The position numbers and the translations under genes are program-made. Positions 44,493 to 53,620 of a stretch of 64,000 bases of DNA are shown in pieces. How positions within the stretch are numbered: position 1 is the stretch's first letter; every line of letters begins with the position of its first letter. Origin of the DNA: Sulfurimonas sp. (lineage in GTDB: Bacteria > Campylobacterota > Campylobacteria > Campylobacterales > Sulfurimonadaceae); the NCBI RefSeq assembly GCF_023228785.1, contig NZ_JALOAN010000005.1:1-64000 (forward strand), given 5' to 3'. The notes beneath the pieces are model-generated. The model was not told the DNA's origin. It saw nothing but the letters and a program-made list of their open reading frames with translations, and ran no database searches.

Positions 44493-46226
44493 TTTTTCTA
44501 AATCTTTTGCACTAGTGATATCTTTTTGTTCAATATTAAACTTTTTGTATGACAATGTGACATTAGTTCCAAGCAAAATCTCTTCAAGCTCTTCTATGTG
44601 AGCCTCTATATCAAACTCATTCTCACTAAGAGCTACAAAATCATCTCCATAAACTCTAAATACCAAATCATTTTCATCTAAAGAATCAAGCTTGTTAGCA
44701 AATTTGCTTAAGAGTTCATCCCCACTTACCCAGCCATGATTGGTGTTGTACTGACCAAAGTTATGAAGATAGATTATATATAGATACTTCATATTAAACT
44801 CATTTGAGTTATTGTATGCCAAAACAAAATCTAGATACTCTTTGTTATATATACCAGTTATTTGATCTTTGTAAAAATAAACAAATCTCTCTTTTTCAAG
44901 CTTGCTCTTAGGTCTTTGTGTAATGTTGTGTTCTAGTTTTATATCTTTTAATGCTTTAGTAGCTGCTTTAACAACTTTGGCGTTGAACTGTTTTGAAGCA
45001 AGTTCATTTAACTCTTCTATAGCTTTTACTACACTCTTTCTAGCTTTATATATTCTGTTTGTTGTCATCGCATCAAAGGCGTCAGCTACAGTCATAATTT
45101 GTGAGAGCATAGGAATTTGATCGCCTTTTAATCCTTGTGGATAACCATTTCCATTGAAATGTTCATGATGATGGCGAACTATTTCTGCAATGCCTTTGTA
45201 TATATCAACACTACTAAGTAGCTCATAACTAACAACAACATGTTCTTTAATGATTTCATACTCTAGGTTATTTAATCTACCTGGCTTTAGTAAAATAGAA
45301 TCAGGTGTAGAGATCTTACCAATATCATGTAACATACAAGCTCTGTAAAGATCTTCTATCTTATCTTCACAATAACCCATTTCCTTAGCTATAAGAACTG
45401 AGTATTTTGCTACTCTTTGTGTATGACCAGCTGTATATGTATCTCTTTTTTCTATGATATTTACTAAAGAAAAAATATGTTCTTCATAGTCTTTAACTTT
45501 TTTCTCAACTATCTCTTTAGCTTTTTTTCTACCATATAAGATGACACTCAAACCTACGAGATAGACTACTAAGATTATCGCTATATTTAGCACTATTGTC
45601 TTAAAAGCTTCATCATAGTACCACTTCATAGGTATAGAGATTGAAACTCCACCTCTTATATCTCCGACTTTATAGCCCTGAAAAGCGTGACATTTTAAAC
45701 ATGATTGTTCAGTTTTCAGTGGATATATATAGCGGAAATGCTCTTCGTCATCTATATCAGACTTTGCAAATGTTGGTTTTTGTGTGTTTTCTATCTTTTT
45801 AAGAGCTTCTTCTTCCCATGCATCTGGCTTATTTTTTGGGTTCATAAGTATTCTACTTGTGATATGCCCTTTTGTTCCGTAAAGCTCACTATAGTCTTCC
45901 ATCATTTGTGAAAGTGTGTATGCTGGATTCATAAGAGTTAGTTGTTGTGATGCTGAAGTATTTACATCACGATTTTCTATATGGGAGAGGTATGGATTTG
46001 GCGGTGTTCTTTTGGTAATTGGTACGTAAACACCTCCATGAGAGGCTATCCACTTACGATATGCTATATCTTTTTTGACACTTACTACAGCTTCATTTTT
46101 TGCTAAAATTGTTGCATATTCATAATCTCTATACATAGAAACAGATGCTGCAAGAAGCATCAAAGCACTCCAAGAAGCTATAAGCAGGTAAACAATTCTA
46201 TTTATAAATTTAGCTTTATAGCCCAC
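44484..46226 (-). CDS. Haem-c-type periplasmic sensor with HD-GYP and degenerate GGDEF domain
   Basis: I start at the GTG at 46226, six bases after AAAGGA, which removes 50 residues reaching into the serS promoter. The 580 residues have a membrane anchor (about 9-30) and a periplasmic Tll0287-like (DUF3365) domain with a CxxCH haem-c site (CLKCH, 176-180). A second membrane helix follows, then an HD-GYP phosphodiesterase domain (HDIGKI; HHHEHFNGNGYPQGLKG). The C-terminal GGDEF-like domain has YGDDF instead of GGDEF and lacks an I-site, so it is probably not a cyclase. A redox-, NO- or CO-sensing c-di-GMP phosphodiesterase is the likely role. Confidence 0.88.
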   Translation of the reverse strand: MGYKAKFINRIVYLLIASWSALMLLAASVSMYRDYEYATILAKNEAVVSVKKDIAYRKWIASHGGVYVPITKRTPPNPYLSHIENRDVNTSASQQLTLMNPAYTLSQMMEDYSELYGTKGHITSRILMNPKNKPDAWEEEALKKIENTQKPTFAKSDIDDEEHFRYIYPLKTEQSCLKCHAFQGYKVGDIRGGVSISIPMKWYYDEAFKTIVLNIAIILVVYLVGLSVILYGRKKAKEIVEKKVKDYEEHIFSLVNIIEKRDTYTAGHTQRVAKYSVLIAKEMGYCEDKIEDLYRACMLHDIGKISTPDSILLKPGRLNNLEYEIIKEHVVVSYELLSSVDIYKGIAEIVRHHHEHFNGNGYPQGLKGDQIPMLSQIMTVADAFDAMTTNRIYKARKSVVKAIEELNELASKQFNAKVVKAATKALKDIKLEHNITQRPKSKLEKERFVYFYKDQITGIYNKEYLDFVLAYNNSNEFNMKYLYIIYLHNFGQYNTNHGWVSGDELLSKFANKLDSLDENDLVFRVYGDDFVALSENEFDIEAHIEELEEILLGTNVTLSYKKFNIEQKDITSAKDLEKLF

Positions 46227-46274
46227 AAAAAGTCCTTTAAAAATTCCATAACAATATTGTACAATAATTTTTGC

Positions 46275-46280
46275 TATAAT
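46275..46280 (+). promoter_or_regulatory. -10 box of serS
   Basis: TTTTTGCTATAATTGC, an extended -10 typical of this phylum, 34 bp before the serS ATG. Confidence 0.65.
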
Positions 46281-46314
46281 TGCATCTCTTGATTTAGGAG
46301 ATACTAGGAAGATT

Positions 46315-47565
46315 ATGATTGATTTAAAACTACTACAAAAAGATTTTGAAACTATGAGTTCTAAGCTTATTCGCAAGGGTGTAGATCTAGAGCTTATAGA
46401 AAAACTAAGAGAAAAAAGCCAAGAATTAAAAAAAGCAAAAGCGAGTTTTGAAACACTTCAGGCACTTCAAAATTCTATGAGTAAAGAGTTTGGAACTTAC
46501 AAAAGAGAAGGCAAAGATATAAGCGAACTCAAGCGAAGAGTAGATGCAAACAAAGTTGTGATAAGCGAAGCCTTAGAGATCCAAAGAAATGCAGATCTAG
46601 AACTTGAAACCATAGCGATGTCAATCCCAAATATTCCAGATGATGATGTAGCCCATGGCGCTGATGAGAGTGACAACGAAGAGCTAAAAAAAGTTCTAAC
46701 TCCAAGAGAGTTTAGTTTTACTCCAAAAGAACATTGGGAACTAGCCGAGCAAAATGGCTGGATAGATTTTGAGAGAGGAGTAAAACTTGCAACTTCTAGA
46801 TTTTCTGTAAGTTTTGGAATGGGTGCAAGACTAGAGCGCGCACTTATAAACTTTATGCTTGACTTTAACCGCTCTCGTGGATTTGCAGAAGTGAGCGTTC
46901 CAGCTCTTGTAAACAGAACTGCACTAGAGGGAACAGGACAACTTCCAAAGTTTGAAGATGATCTCTATAAAATGCAAGATCTAGATCTATTTTTGATCCC
47001 AACAGCAGAGGTTCCTCTAACAAATCTTTTTCAAGATGAGATTCTTGCATCTGAGGAGCTACCAGTTAAAATGACAGCTTATACATCTTGCTTTAGAAAA
47101 GAAGCGGGAGCTGCAGGGCGCGACACAAGAGGGATGATAAGACAGCATCAGTTTCATAAGGTTGAACTAGTAACTATCTCTCATCCTGATAAAAGTGATG
47201 AGATCTTTAGCGAGATGGTAGAGTGTGCATCAGACATACTAACAGCACTAGAGCTACCTCATCGCCTAGTTAGTCTCTGTACAGGAGATCTAGGCTTTAG
47301 TGCAGCCAAGACTATAGATCTAGAAGTTTGGTTACCAGGACAAAACACCTACCGCGAGATCTCATCAGTTAGTAACACAAGAGAGTTTCAAGCAAGACGC
47401 GCAAAAATTCGTTTTAAAGATGGCAAGAAAAACTCAATGGTTCATACACTAAATGGAAGTGCGTTAGCAGTTGGTAGAACTCTAGTAGCCATTATGGAGA
47501 ACAACCAACAAGAAGATGGAAGTATCACTATCCCTGAGGTCTTAAAGCCTTATTTGGGAATGTGA
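46315..47565 (+). CDS. serS: Seryl-tRNA synthetase
   Basis: Class II synthetase charging tRNA-Ser. The 416 residues start [14 protein letters not shown] with the long N-terminal coiled-coil arm (about 30-100). The catalytic core has [38 protein letters not shown] (motif 2) and [20 protein letters not shown] (motif 3). Complete. Confidence 0.98.
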   Translation: MIDLKLLQKDFETMSSKLIRKGVDLELIEKLREKSQELKKAKASFETLQALQNSMSKEFGTYKREGKDISELKRRVDANKVVISEALEIQRNADLELETIAMSIPNIPDDDVAHGADESDNEELKKVLTPREFSFTPKEHWELAEQNGWIDFERGVKLATSRFSVSFGMGARLERALINFMLDFNRSRGFAEVSVPALVNRTALEGTGQLPKFEDDLYKMQDLDLFLIPTAEVPLTNLFQDEILASEELPVKMTAYTSCFRKEAGAAGRDTRGMIRQHQFHKVELVTISHPDKSDEIFSEMVECASDILTALELPHRLVSLCTGDLGFSAAKTIDLEVWLPGQNTYREISSVSNTREFQARRAKIRFKDGKKNSMVHTLNGSALAVGRTLVAIMENNQQEDGSITIPEVLKPYLGM

Positions 47566-47613
47566 TTTTTTTATCTGAATAAGCCATCAACTAGACTTTA
47601 AAGTTTATGTGAC

Positions 47614-47695
47614 TTTTTAAACCCTCAAGAGATCCTGAATCAAGTTCAGGATGACGAGTTGATCGAAGTTTGGGATGACGGGTTGTAAGAGTTCA
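47614..47695 (-). repeat. Left copy of the flanking repeat with REP-like palindrome
   Basis: CTCAAGAGATCCTGAATC begins a roughly 80-bp element that recurs in the same orientation at 47965-48123. It contains a perfect palindrome (47632-47652: arm ATCCTGAA, loop TCAAG). The two copies bracket the 45-bp tandem array. The 836-bp spacer between serS and the next gene has no credible coding region. Confidence 0.8.
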
Positions 47696-47727
47696 TGGTC
47701 ACAACATTCCTGCCATTGCAGCCTGAC

Positions 47728-47952
47728 ACTTCCGTCATTGTGAGCTTGACTCGCAATCTTATCATTTCCCACACTTCCGTCATTGTGAGCTTGACCCGCA
47801 ATCTTATCATTTCTGACACTTCCGTCATTGTGAGCTTGACTCGCAATCTTATCATTTCCCACACTTCCGTCATTGTGAGCTTGACTCGCAATCTTATCAT
47901 TTCTGACACTTCCGTCATTGTGAGCTTGACTCGCAATCTTATCAGGGCTCTA
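47728..47952 (+). repeat. Five 45-bp tandem repeats with alternating linker (90-bp higher-order unit)
   Basis: Units start at 47728, 47773, 47818, 47863 and 47908. Each holds the palindrome ATTGTGAG-CTTGA-CTCGCAAT (one G-T; unit 2 has an extra change) behind the head CCGTC. The linkers alternate between TTCCCAC and TTCTGAC, so the array is also 2.5 copies of a 90-bp dimer. Because 45 is divisible by three, several frames stay open; they are not genes. Confidence 0.92.
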
Positions 47953-47964
47953 AAACCTTATGTA

Positions 47965-48127
47965 TTTTTTAAACCCTCAAGAGATCCTGAATCAAGTTCA
48001 GGATGACGGGTTGATGGAAGTTCAGGATGACTGGTTGATCGAAGTTCAGGATGACTGGTTGATCGAAGTTTGGAATGACGGGTTGATCGAAGTTTGGAAT
48101 GGCGGGTTGTAAGAGTTCAGGATGACA
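47965..48127 (-). repeat. Right flanking repeat with 24-bp tandem array
   Basis: The second copy of the flanking repeat. Its palindrome (47984-48004) is followed by about five 24-bp units of the type GAAGTTCAGGATGACTGGTT plus GATC. The first three are near-identical; the last two have TTTGGAATG in place of TTCAGGATG. Each unit repeats the head and one arm of the palindrome. Confidence 0.85.
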
Positions 48128-48401
48128 GAATTATGTCATTTTTATACATTTTTTTACTGAACAATTCTATTAAATTATTGATTTTTTTCTGAGTTATGGC
48201 AAATGCCCCCTCTGAATGTCTTGAACTAAACAATTCATGCAATATTTAAGTTTATCGCCCGCCATAAAGGATTATATTAACTTATGTAAAATTTGCTTAT
48301 TTATTCAAGTCGCTATACTCCCGATTTTTGAGTTCCTTTTGCTATAATAAATTCAGATATTGTAGTTATAATGTTGTCATTTTTAGAAGAAGGGATGTTT
48401 T
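48128..48401. other. AT-rich spacer with promoter of the GGDEF-EAL gene
   Basis: The 274 bp after the repeats hold no coding region. TTTTGCTATAATAAA (TATAAT at 48343-48348) is a likely -10 box and a second TATAAT lies at 48367-48372. GAAGGG precedes the TTG start of the next gene. Nothing else is recognisable. Confidence 0.55.
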
Positions 48402-50705
48402 TTGAATAGTGTAAATTTGAGTAGATTATTATTCCCTATCTTCTTATTATTACTAATTGCTTCTATCGGTTATATACTTATCACTAGTAAAAATGAAGCT
48501 TTAATAGATGAAAGATATTTAGAGATTTCAAAAAACATGAAAACACATCTTGAATCTTTGATAAAAGAAAAACAAGATGCTATTTTACAGATGTCTTTAG
48601 CGATGTCACAAGATCAAAAAATAAAAAATGCACTTTTAAGTAAAGATAGTTTAAATATAAATCTAAAAGAGTTCTCTTTAAAATTAAAAAACAATACTAA
48701 TCTAAAAAATATTTGGTTTCAAATCGTTGATGCAGAAGGTAAAAGTTTTTACAGAAGTTTTAGTAACAAAACGGGGGATAGTTTAGTAAAAGCTCGCTCA
48801 GATATAGATAAAATGATAAAAGATCCACAAATCATAACCTCTATAAGTGCCGGTAAATTTGCTATTTCTTTTAAAACAATGGTTCCCATCTATGAGAATG
48901 ATATCTTTATTGGTATGTTTGAAACTCTTGGTATGTTTGACTCCATAATTCAAAAGATGCAAGAGAACAACGAGCATACAATCATGCTTATAGATAAATC
49001 ATATAAAGATCAGTTAGTCTATGTAGATAAAACTAAGTTTATACAAAACTACTTTATAGTTAATGATAAGGCAGATGAAAAATTATTAGACTACATCAAA
49101 GCATACTCCATAGAAGCGGTAATAAACTGCGAAGATAACTCTACTGTATGCCTCTCGCCTCATTCGGTTGTGAGTGTTTATAAACTAAATGATGAGCATG
49201 GCAAACCAATGGCATATTTTATTATGTCATACAACCTAGATGAAATAAATTTAAATGATATTTTTCAAGTTCGAAACATACTATTTTTAGTTTTTGGAGG
49301 TTTGTTATTTGTAGGTTATATTTTATTTTTATATTTTCAATCTAAAAAAAATCTCATAAAAAATTTAAATTTTAAACTTGAAGATTTGGTCAAAAGCAAA
49401 ACAAAAGAACTTACTTATTTAGCTCACCATGATGCACTAACTGGTTTAACAAATCGTTTTTTATTTTTGGAGATTGTAAAAAATACAATAGAGAGTGCTA
49501 AAAGACATAACTCTAAGTTTAGCATTTTATTTTTAGATCTAGACAGATTTAAAGATATCAATGACACCTATGGACACTATATGGGAGATCTGCTTTTAAA
49601 AAGTGTTGCAAAGAGATTAAAAAGCTGTGTTAGAGCTGAAGATATTGTATGTAGATTAGCTGGAGATGAGTTTGCTATTTTACTTAAAAATGTTGATGAT
49701 GATGGTCTTTTAGCAATTGTTGAAAAAATCATACATTCTATTGGACAGTCCATAGAACTCCAAAACAATGTGTTTAATATCACTATTAGTATAGGCATAA
49801 GTTGTTTTCCTCGCGATGGATCTGATGTAGATATTTTAATGAGCAATGCTGATACTGCTATGTATAAAGCCAAAGAAATTGGAAGAGATACTTATCAGTT
49901 TTATGATAAAAAGATGAGCGAATCTGCTCTCAACAGAGTGATCTTGGAGAAAAACTTAAAAATAGCACTTCAAGAAAATCAGTTTGAAGCATTTTATCAG
50001 CCCCAAATTGATACTACTACTGGTGAAATAATAGGTGCTGAAGCACTTATAAGATGGAATTCTCCAAAGTTAGGATTTGTGTCGCCTGCTGATTTTATAC
50101 CAGTTGCCGAACAAACAAAACTTATCATTAAAATAGATCTTTGGATGATGAGAGAGACTATGAATCAACTAATGAATTTTCAAAAATGTGGAATCGATAT
50201 AAAAAAATTATCTCTAAATGTATCTGCGAAACAGCTTGAGAGTAAAGAGATGATAGCTGATTTGAAAAATATTTTAAAAGAGACAGGCTTTGATGCTTCA
50301 AGACTAGATCTAGAGATTACAGAAAGAGAAATGATGAAAAATCCAGAAGCAACAATAGTGATAATAAATGAAATAAAAAAACTAGGCATTAGTATCTCTA
50401 TAGATGATTTTGGTACAGGACACTCCTCACTTGCATATATAAAACGCTTGCCAATTGACAAACTAAAGATTGATAAAAGTTTTGTAGATGAACTTCCACA
50501 TGACAAAGAAGATGTTGCCATTGTTCGCTCTGTAATCTCCATAGCTAAAAACTTGCAAATAGACATTATTGCAGAAGGTGTAGAGACTCACGAACAAAGA
50601 GATTTTCTACTCCTTGAGGGTTGTCCTAAAATTCAAGGATACTTTTATTCTAAACCACTTAATGCTAATGACTATAAAGAGTTTTTACTAAAACACAATA
50701 TATAA
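48402..50705 (+). CDS. Membrane GGDEF-EAL protein with Cache-type sensor
   Basis: The 767 residues start at a TTG (no ATG fits). A membrane segment lies at about 7-27, a periplasmic double-Cache-like sensor at about 30-290 (FQIVDAEGKSFYRSFSNK, IGMFETLGMF), and a second membrane helix at about 297-315. The GGDEF domain has HDALTGLTNRFLF and AGDEF, a common active variant, with I-site RAED. The EAL domain is complete: AEALIRWNS, SLNVSAKQL, LEITEREMM, IDDFGTGHSS, KIDKSF, AEGVET, IQGYFYSKPL. Probably a bifunctional or phosphodiesterase enzyme controlled by a small ligand. Confidence 0.9.
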   Translation: MNSVNLSRLLFPIFLLLLIASIGYILITSKNEALIDERYLEISKNMKTHLESLIKEKQDAILQMSLAMSQDQKIKNALLSKDSLNINLKEFSLKLKNNTNLKNIWFQIVDAEGKSFYRSFSNKTGDSLVKARSDIDKMIKDPQIITSISAGKFAISFKTMVPIYENDIFIGMFETLGMFDSIIQKMQENNEHTIMLIDKSYKDQLVYVDKTKFIQNYFIVNDKADEKLLDYIKAYSIEAVINCEDNSTVCLSPHSVVSVYKLNDEHGKPMAYFIMSYNLDEINLNDIFQVRNILFLVFGGLLFVGYILFLYFQSKKNLIKNLNFKLEDLVKSKTKELTYLAHHDALTGLTNRFLFLEIVKNTIESAKRHNSKFSILFLDLDRFKDINDTYGHYMGDLLLKSVAKRLKSCVRAEDIVCRLAGDEFAILLKNVDDDGLLAIVEKIIHSIGQSIELQNNVFNITISIGISCFPRDGSDVDILMSNADTAMYKAKEIGRDTYQFYDKKMSESALNRVILEKNLKIALQENQFEAFYQPQIDTTTGEIIGAEALIRWNSPKLGFVSPADFIPVAEQTKLIIKIDLWMMRETMNQLMNFQKCGIDIKKLSLNVSAKQLESKEMIADLKNILKETGFDASRLDLEITEREMMKNPEATIVIINEIKKLGISISIDDFGTGHSSLAYIKRLPIDKLKIDKSFVDELPHDKEDVAIVRSVISIAKNLQIDIIAEGVETHEQRDFLLLEGCPKIQGYFYSKPLNANDYKEFLLKHNI

Positions 50706-50747
50706 ACCTTTGATTTAATTTGAGATTATGATACTATCCTTACAAAG

Positions 50748-50760
50748 GATAAATATTATC
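50748..50760. promoter_or_regulatory. Fur/PerR-type operator core upstream of catalase
   Basis: GATAAATATTATC matches 11 of the 12 specified bases of the GATAAT-N-ATTATC core used by Fur-family repressors. It lies between a possible -10 (TATGAT near 50726) and the catalase ribosome binding site. Repression by the PerR-like protein at 8.9 kb is the simplest reading; inference. Confidence 0.45.
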
Positions 50761-50779
50761 TTTTAAAAAGGAGTGTGAT

Positions 50780-52204
50780 ATGAAGAAAAAACTTACAACT
50801 GTTGTCGGTGCACCGGTAGCTGATAATAACAATTCACTAACTGCAGGACCAAGAGGTCCGATGCTTATGCAAGATGTGTGGTATTTGGAGAAAATGGCAC
50901 ATTTTGATAGAGAGGTCATCCCAGAGAGACGCATGCACGCTAAAGGCTCAGGTGCATTTGGAACTTTTAGAGTGACAAAAGATATAACAAAATACACCAA
51001 AGCAAAGATCTTCTCTGAAGTTGGAAAAGAGACAGAGATGTTTGCTAGATTTTCCACTGTTGCTGGTGAGAGAGGTGCCGCAGATGCCGAGAGAGACATC
51101 CGTGGTTTTGCTCTTAAGTTTTATACAGAAGAGGGAAACTGGGATCTTGTGGGAAACAATACTCCTGTTTTTTTTCTAAGAGATCCACTAAAGTTTCCAG
51201 ATCTAAACCATGCCATTAAACGAGATCCAAAAACAAACATGAGAAGTGCAAAAAACAACTGGGATTTTTGGACTAGCTTGCCAGAAGCTCTGCACCAAGT
51301 TACCATTACGATGAGTGATAGAGGTATTCCTTACTCTTACCGCCATATGCACGGTTTTGGTAGCCACACTTTTAGCTTTATCAATGAGCAAAATGAGAGA
51401 AACTGGGTTAAGTTTCACTTTGTTAGCCAGCAAGGGATAAAAAACTTAACAGATGAAGAGGCGCAAATCTTGGTGGGGCAAAATAGAGAGAGCCATCAGC
51501 AAGATCTCTTTGAAAGTATAGAAAAAGGTGACTTTCCAAAGTGGAAGATGTTTGTGCAAATAATGAGCGAAGAAGATGCAAAGCACTACAAATTTAACCC
51601 TTTTGACTTAACAAGAGTGTGGCTTAAAAAAGATTATCCACTTATAGAAGTTGGAGAGTTTGAGTTAAACCGCAACCCAGAGAACTACTTTGCAGATGTT
51701 GAACAAGCTGCATTTAACCCTGCAAGTGTTGTAAATGGAATTGGCTTTTCACCTGATAAGATGCTCCAAGGAAGACTCTTCTCTTATGGAGATGCACAGA
51801 GATATAGGCTAGGAGTTAACCATAACCTCATCCCAGTAAATGCTCCAAAATGCCCAACAAATAGCTACCACAGAGATGGTGCTATGAGAGTCGATAGCAA
51901 CGCTGGAGCTACTCTAGGTTATGAGCCAAACTCTTATGATGAGTGGCAAGAGCAAAAAGAGTTTGCTGAGCCAGAGTTAGATCTAGATGGTGGAGCTAAC
52001 AGATACGAGCAAGATGATGACAACTTCACACAACCTAGAATGCTGTTTCAACTTATGAGTAAAGAAGAGCAAAAAGTCCTTTTTGAAAATACAGCAAGAG
52101 CTATGGGCGATGCACCACAAAATATTAAGCAAAGACATATAGACAACTGCACAAAAGCAGATCCGGCTTATGGAGCAGGTGTAGCAAAAGCTTTGAATCT
52201 CTAA
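50780..52204 (+). CDS. katA: Catalase (haem, small-subunit clade)
   Basis: Breaks down hydrogen peroxide. The 474 residues show the catalytic His ([14 protein letters not shown]), [28 protein letters not shown], the distal Asn region ([14 protein letters not shown]), [13 protein letters not shown], and the proximal haem Tyr ([14 protein letters not shown]). Length fits clade 3 catalases. No signal peptide, so it is cytoplasmic. AAAAGGAGTG precedes the ATG, and a strong terminator follows. Confidence 0.97.
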   Translation: MKKKLTTVVGAPVADNNNSLTAGPRGPMLMQDVWYLEKMAHFDREVIPERRMHAKGSGAFGTFRVTKDITKYTKAKIFSEVGKETEMFARFSTVAGERGAADAERDIRGFALKFYTEEGNWDLVGNNTPVFFLRDPLKFPDLNHAIKRDPKTNMRSAKNNWDFWTSLPEALHQVTITMSDRGIPYSYRHMHGFGSHTFSFINEQNERNWVKFHFVSQQGIKNLTDEEAQILVGQNRESHQQDLFESIEKGDFPKWKMFVQIMSEEDAKHYKFNPFDLTRVWLKKDYPLIEVGEFELNRNPENYFADVEQAAFNPASVVNGIGFSPDKMLQGRLFSYGDAQRYRLGVNHNLIPVNAPKCPTNSYHRDGAMRVDSNAGATLGYEPNSYDEWQEQKEFAEPELDLDGGANRYEQDDDNFTQPRMLFQLMSKEEQKVLFENTARAMGDAPQNIKQRHIDNCTKADPAYGAGVAKALNL

Positions 52205-52218
52205 TCTCAAAATCTTCT

Positions 52219-52250
52219 ATCTGTATGAAAAGTTTTTTCATGCAGATTTT
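52219..52250 (+). terminator. Rho-independent terminator after katA
   Basis: A 13-bp stem (52219-52231 with 52235-52247, one G-U) around a three-base loop, followed by a short T run. It lies 15 bp after the catalase stop. Confidence 0.8.
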
Positions 52251-52297
52251 ACAGGGATTTAGAAAGTTAAAATAAGTTTTAAAGAGTAAATAACTAA

Positions 52298-52849
52298 ATG
52301 ATAAAAAAAGCAAAAAAAACAGATCAAGGTCTGTCTATTCTTATACTAAATGCAATTGGTAAAGTTGCAAAAACACTAACTGGAGAAAGTGAAAAGAAAA
52401 AGATTTTAAAAACTTTAGATTTTTATATTTCTATGAATATAAATAGACTAAGTTACAATAATATCTACACATATGAAGTTAAAAACGACTTAGCAGGGCT
52501 TATAATAGCTTATGATTCAAATAGAGTAGATGAACTTGATAATCTTATGATTAGACACCTAGCTTCTAAAAACATCTTTTTAGACTCTTTTGATAAAGAG
52601 TGTTTTGAAGATGAGTTTTATGTAGATACTATAAGTGTTTTTGAAGAGTTTCAAGGGCGTGGAATTGCAAAAGAACTGTTTTGTTTTATTGAAGAAAAAG
52701 CAAAAGAGTTGGGCTTTACAAAAGTATCACTTTTAGTGGATGTTGAGAATATAAAAGCTCTTAGCTTATATGAAAAAATAGGTTATAAAAAAAACACTAT
52801 TTTAAAACTTTCAAACCACGAGTATCATCATATGATAAAAAGATTGTAA
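52298..52849 (+). CDS. GNAT-family N-acetyltransferase
   Basis: The 183 residues carry the acetyl-CoA-binding motif A (VDTISVFEEFQGRGIAKELF) and motif B (DVENIKALSLYEKIGYKK) of GNAT enzymes. The N-terminal 100 residues are not distinctive. It may acetylate a protein terminus or a small molecule; the substrate is unknown. Single gene, convergent with the Crp-type regulator. Confidence 0.85.
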   Translation: MIKKAKKTDQGLSILILNAIGKVAKTLTGESEKKKILKTLDFYISMNINRLSYNNIYTYEVKNDLAGLIIAYDSNRVDELDNLMIRHLASKNIFLDSFDKECFEDEFYVDTISVFEEFQGRGIAKELFCFIEEKAKELGFTKVSLLVDVENIKALSLYEKIGYKKNTILKLSNHEYHHMIKRL

Positions 52850-52864
52850 TCTCTTTACTAGAGA

Positions 52865-52886
52865 GCAGCTAAAGACGCTGTTTTTT
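52865..52886 (+). terminator. Short terminator after the GNAT gene
   Basis: A five-base-pair stem GCAGC/GCTGT (one G-T) with a seven-base loop, followed by five more Ts. Weak stem but well placed at the convergent junction. Confidence 0.5.
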
Positions 52887-53556
52887 AGACTGACAATTTA
52901 TCAAGTAATTTTTGAAAGTTTTTTACATATATATTTTTTCTTTTTATCTCAATAATGCCATCTTTTTTAAGTTTCTGCAGGCTTCTATTTACAACTTTTC
53001 TCACCGAGCCTACCATAGATGCTATATCTTCATGTTTTAGATTATTGATTACTTTTAATCTTGACACTCCATCTATAGTCTCAGTAAAACGGGTAAAAAG
53101 TTGCAAGACTCTTTGGTATACATCATAAAAAGATAGGCTAACTGCCAAATTTTCCATAGATTTAAGCTGAGATGCAATATAGGCATAAAAATATTGGCGG
53201 AACTTTTCATCTTTTAAAATCATCTCTTTAACATCTTCTAAAGGAAGCTCAACTACATGAGCATCTTCGAGCACTTCTGATATGTATTGGTTTGGCCTGC
53301 CATCAAGTAAGGATACTACATCAAACATATCTCCATGTAAGAGAATATATAGGATTTGCTCTTTTGAGCTCCCTATATCAATATCATAAATCTTTATTTT
53401 ACCGCTCATAACGAAGTAAAAATACTTAAGAGTATTAGTATGAGAGAGAGGATCTTCTCCCTTTTTAAAGTATAAATTTTTCTTTTTCTTTAAAATAAGT
53501 GGAGCATTACTTATCTTTTTAAGTATAATTTGTTGCGAATTTTCTACACTGTTCAT
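52885..53556 (-). CDS. Crp/Fnr-family transcription regulator
   Basis: The 223 residues have an N-terminal cyclic-nucleotide-type beta-barrel (about 20-130; MSGKIKIYDIDIGSSKEQILYI, then LLHGDMFDVVSLLDG). A dimerisation helix and a Crp-type winged helix follow (about 165-220; LKHEDIASMVGSVRKVVNRSLQKLKKDGII). No Fe-S cysteine cluster is visible, so it is not an FNR-type oxygen sensor. The cAMP-contact Arg/Ser set is not clearly kept, so the ligand is open. A perfect palindrome covers its own promoter and start codon, suggesting autoregulation. The -10 box sits seven bases before the ATG. Confidence 0.85.
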   Translation of the reverse strand: MNSVENSQQIILKKISNAPLILKKKKNLYFKKGEDPLSHTNTLKYFYFVMSGKIKIYDIDIGSSKEQILYILLHGDMFDVVSLLDGRPNQYISEVLEDAHVVELPLEDVKEMILKDEKFRQYFYAYIASQLKSMENLAVSLSFYDVYQRVLQLFTRFTETIDGVSRLKVINNLKHEDIASMVGSVRKVVNRSLQKLKKDGIIEIKRKNIYVKNFQKLLDKLSV

Positions 53557-53576
53557 AGTGTAGATTATACACTATG
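53554..53576. promoter_or_regulatory. Perfect palindrome over the promoter and start of the Crp-type gene
   Basis: CATAGTGTA, five bases, TACACTATG: nine-base arms, no mismatch. It spans the ATG (53556) and the reverse-strand -10 box TATAAT (53569-53564). Binding here would block transcription start. Crp-family proteins bind such two-fold sites, so autorepression is likely. A related CATAGTG-N13-CACTATG site lies at 58597-58623. Confidence 0.7.
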
Positions 53577-53620
53577 AAGTGTAAAAAATTAATTGAGTGC
53601 TCTAGACAATTATTAAGCTA

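Noticed and set aside
46227..46376. N-terminal extension of the HD-GYP protein
   Set aside because: It would overlap the serS promoter and start and lacks a ribosome binding site; the GTG at 46226 has a good one.
47728..47952. Possible CRISPR array
   Set aside because: Units are directly joined 45-bp copies with near-identical linkers, not repeats with unique spacers, and no cas genes are present.
47617..48006. Open frames of 81-103 codons with repeated TSVIVSLTRNLIIS-type peptides on both strands
   Set aside because: They arise because the 45-bp repeat unit is divisible by three; the peptides are translated palindromes with no ribosome binding sites.
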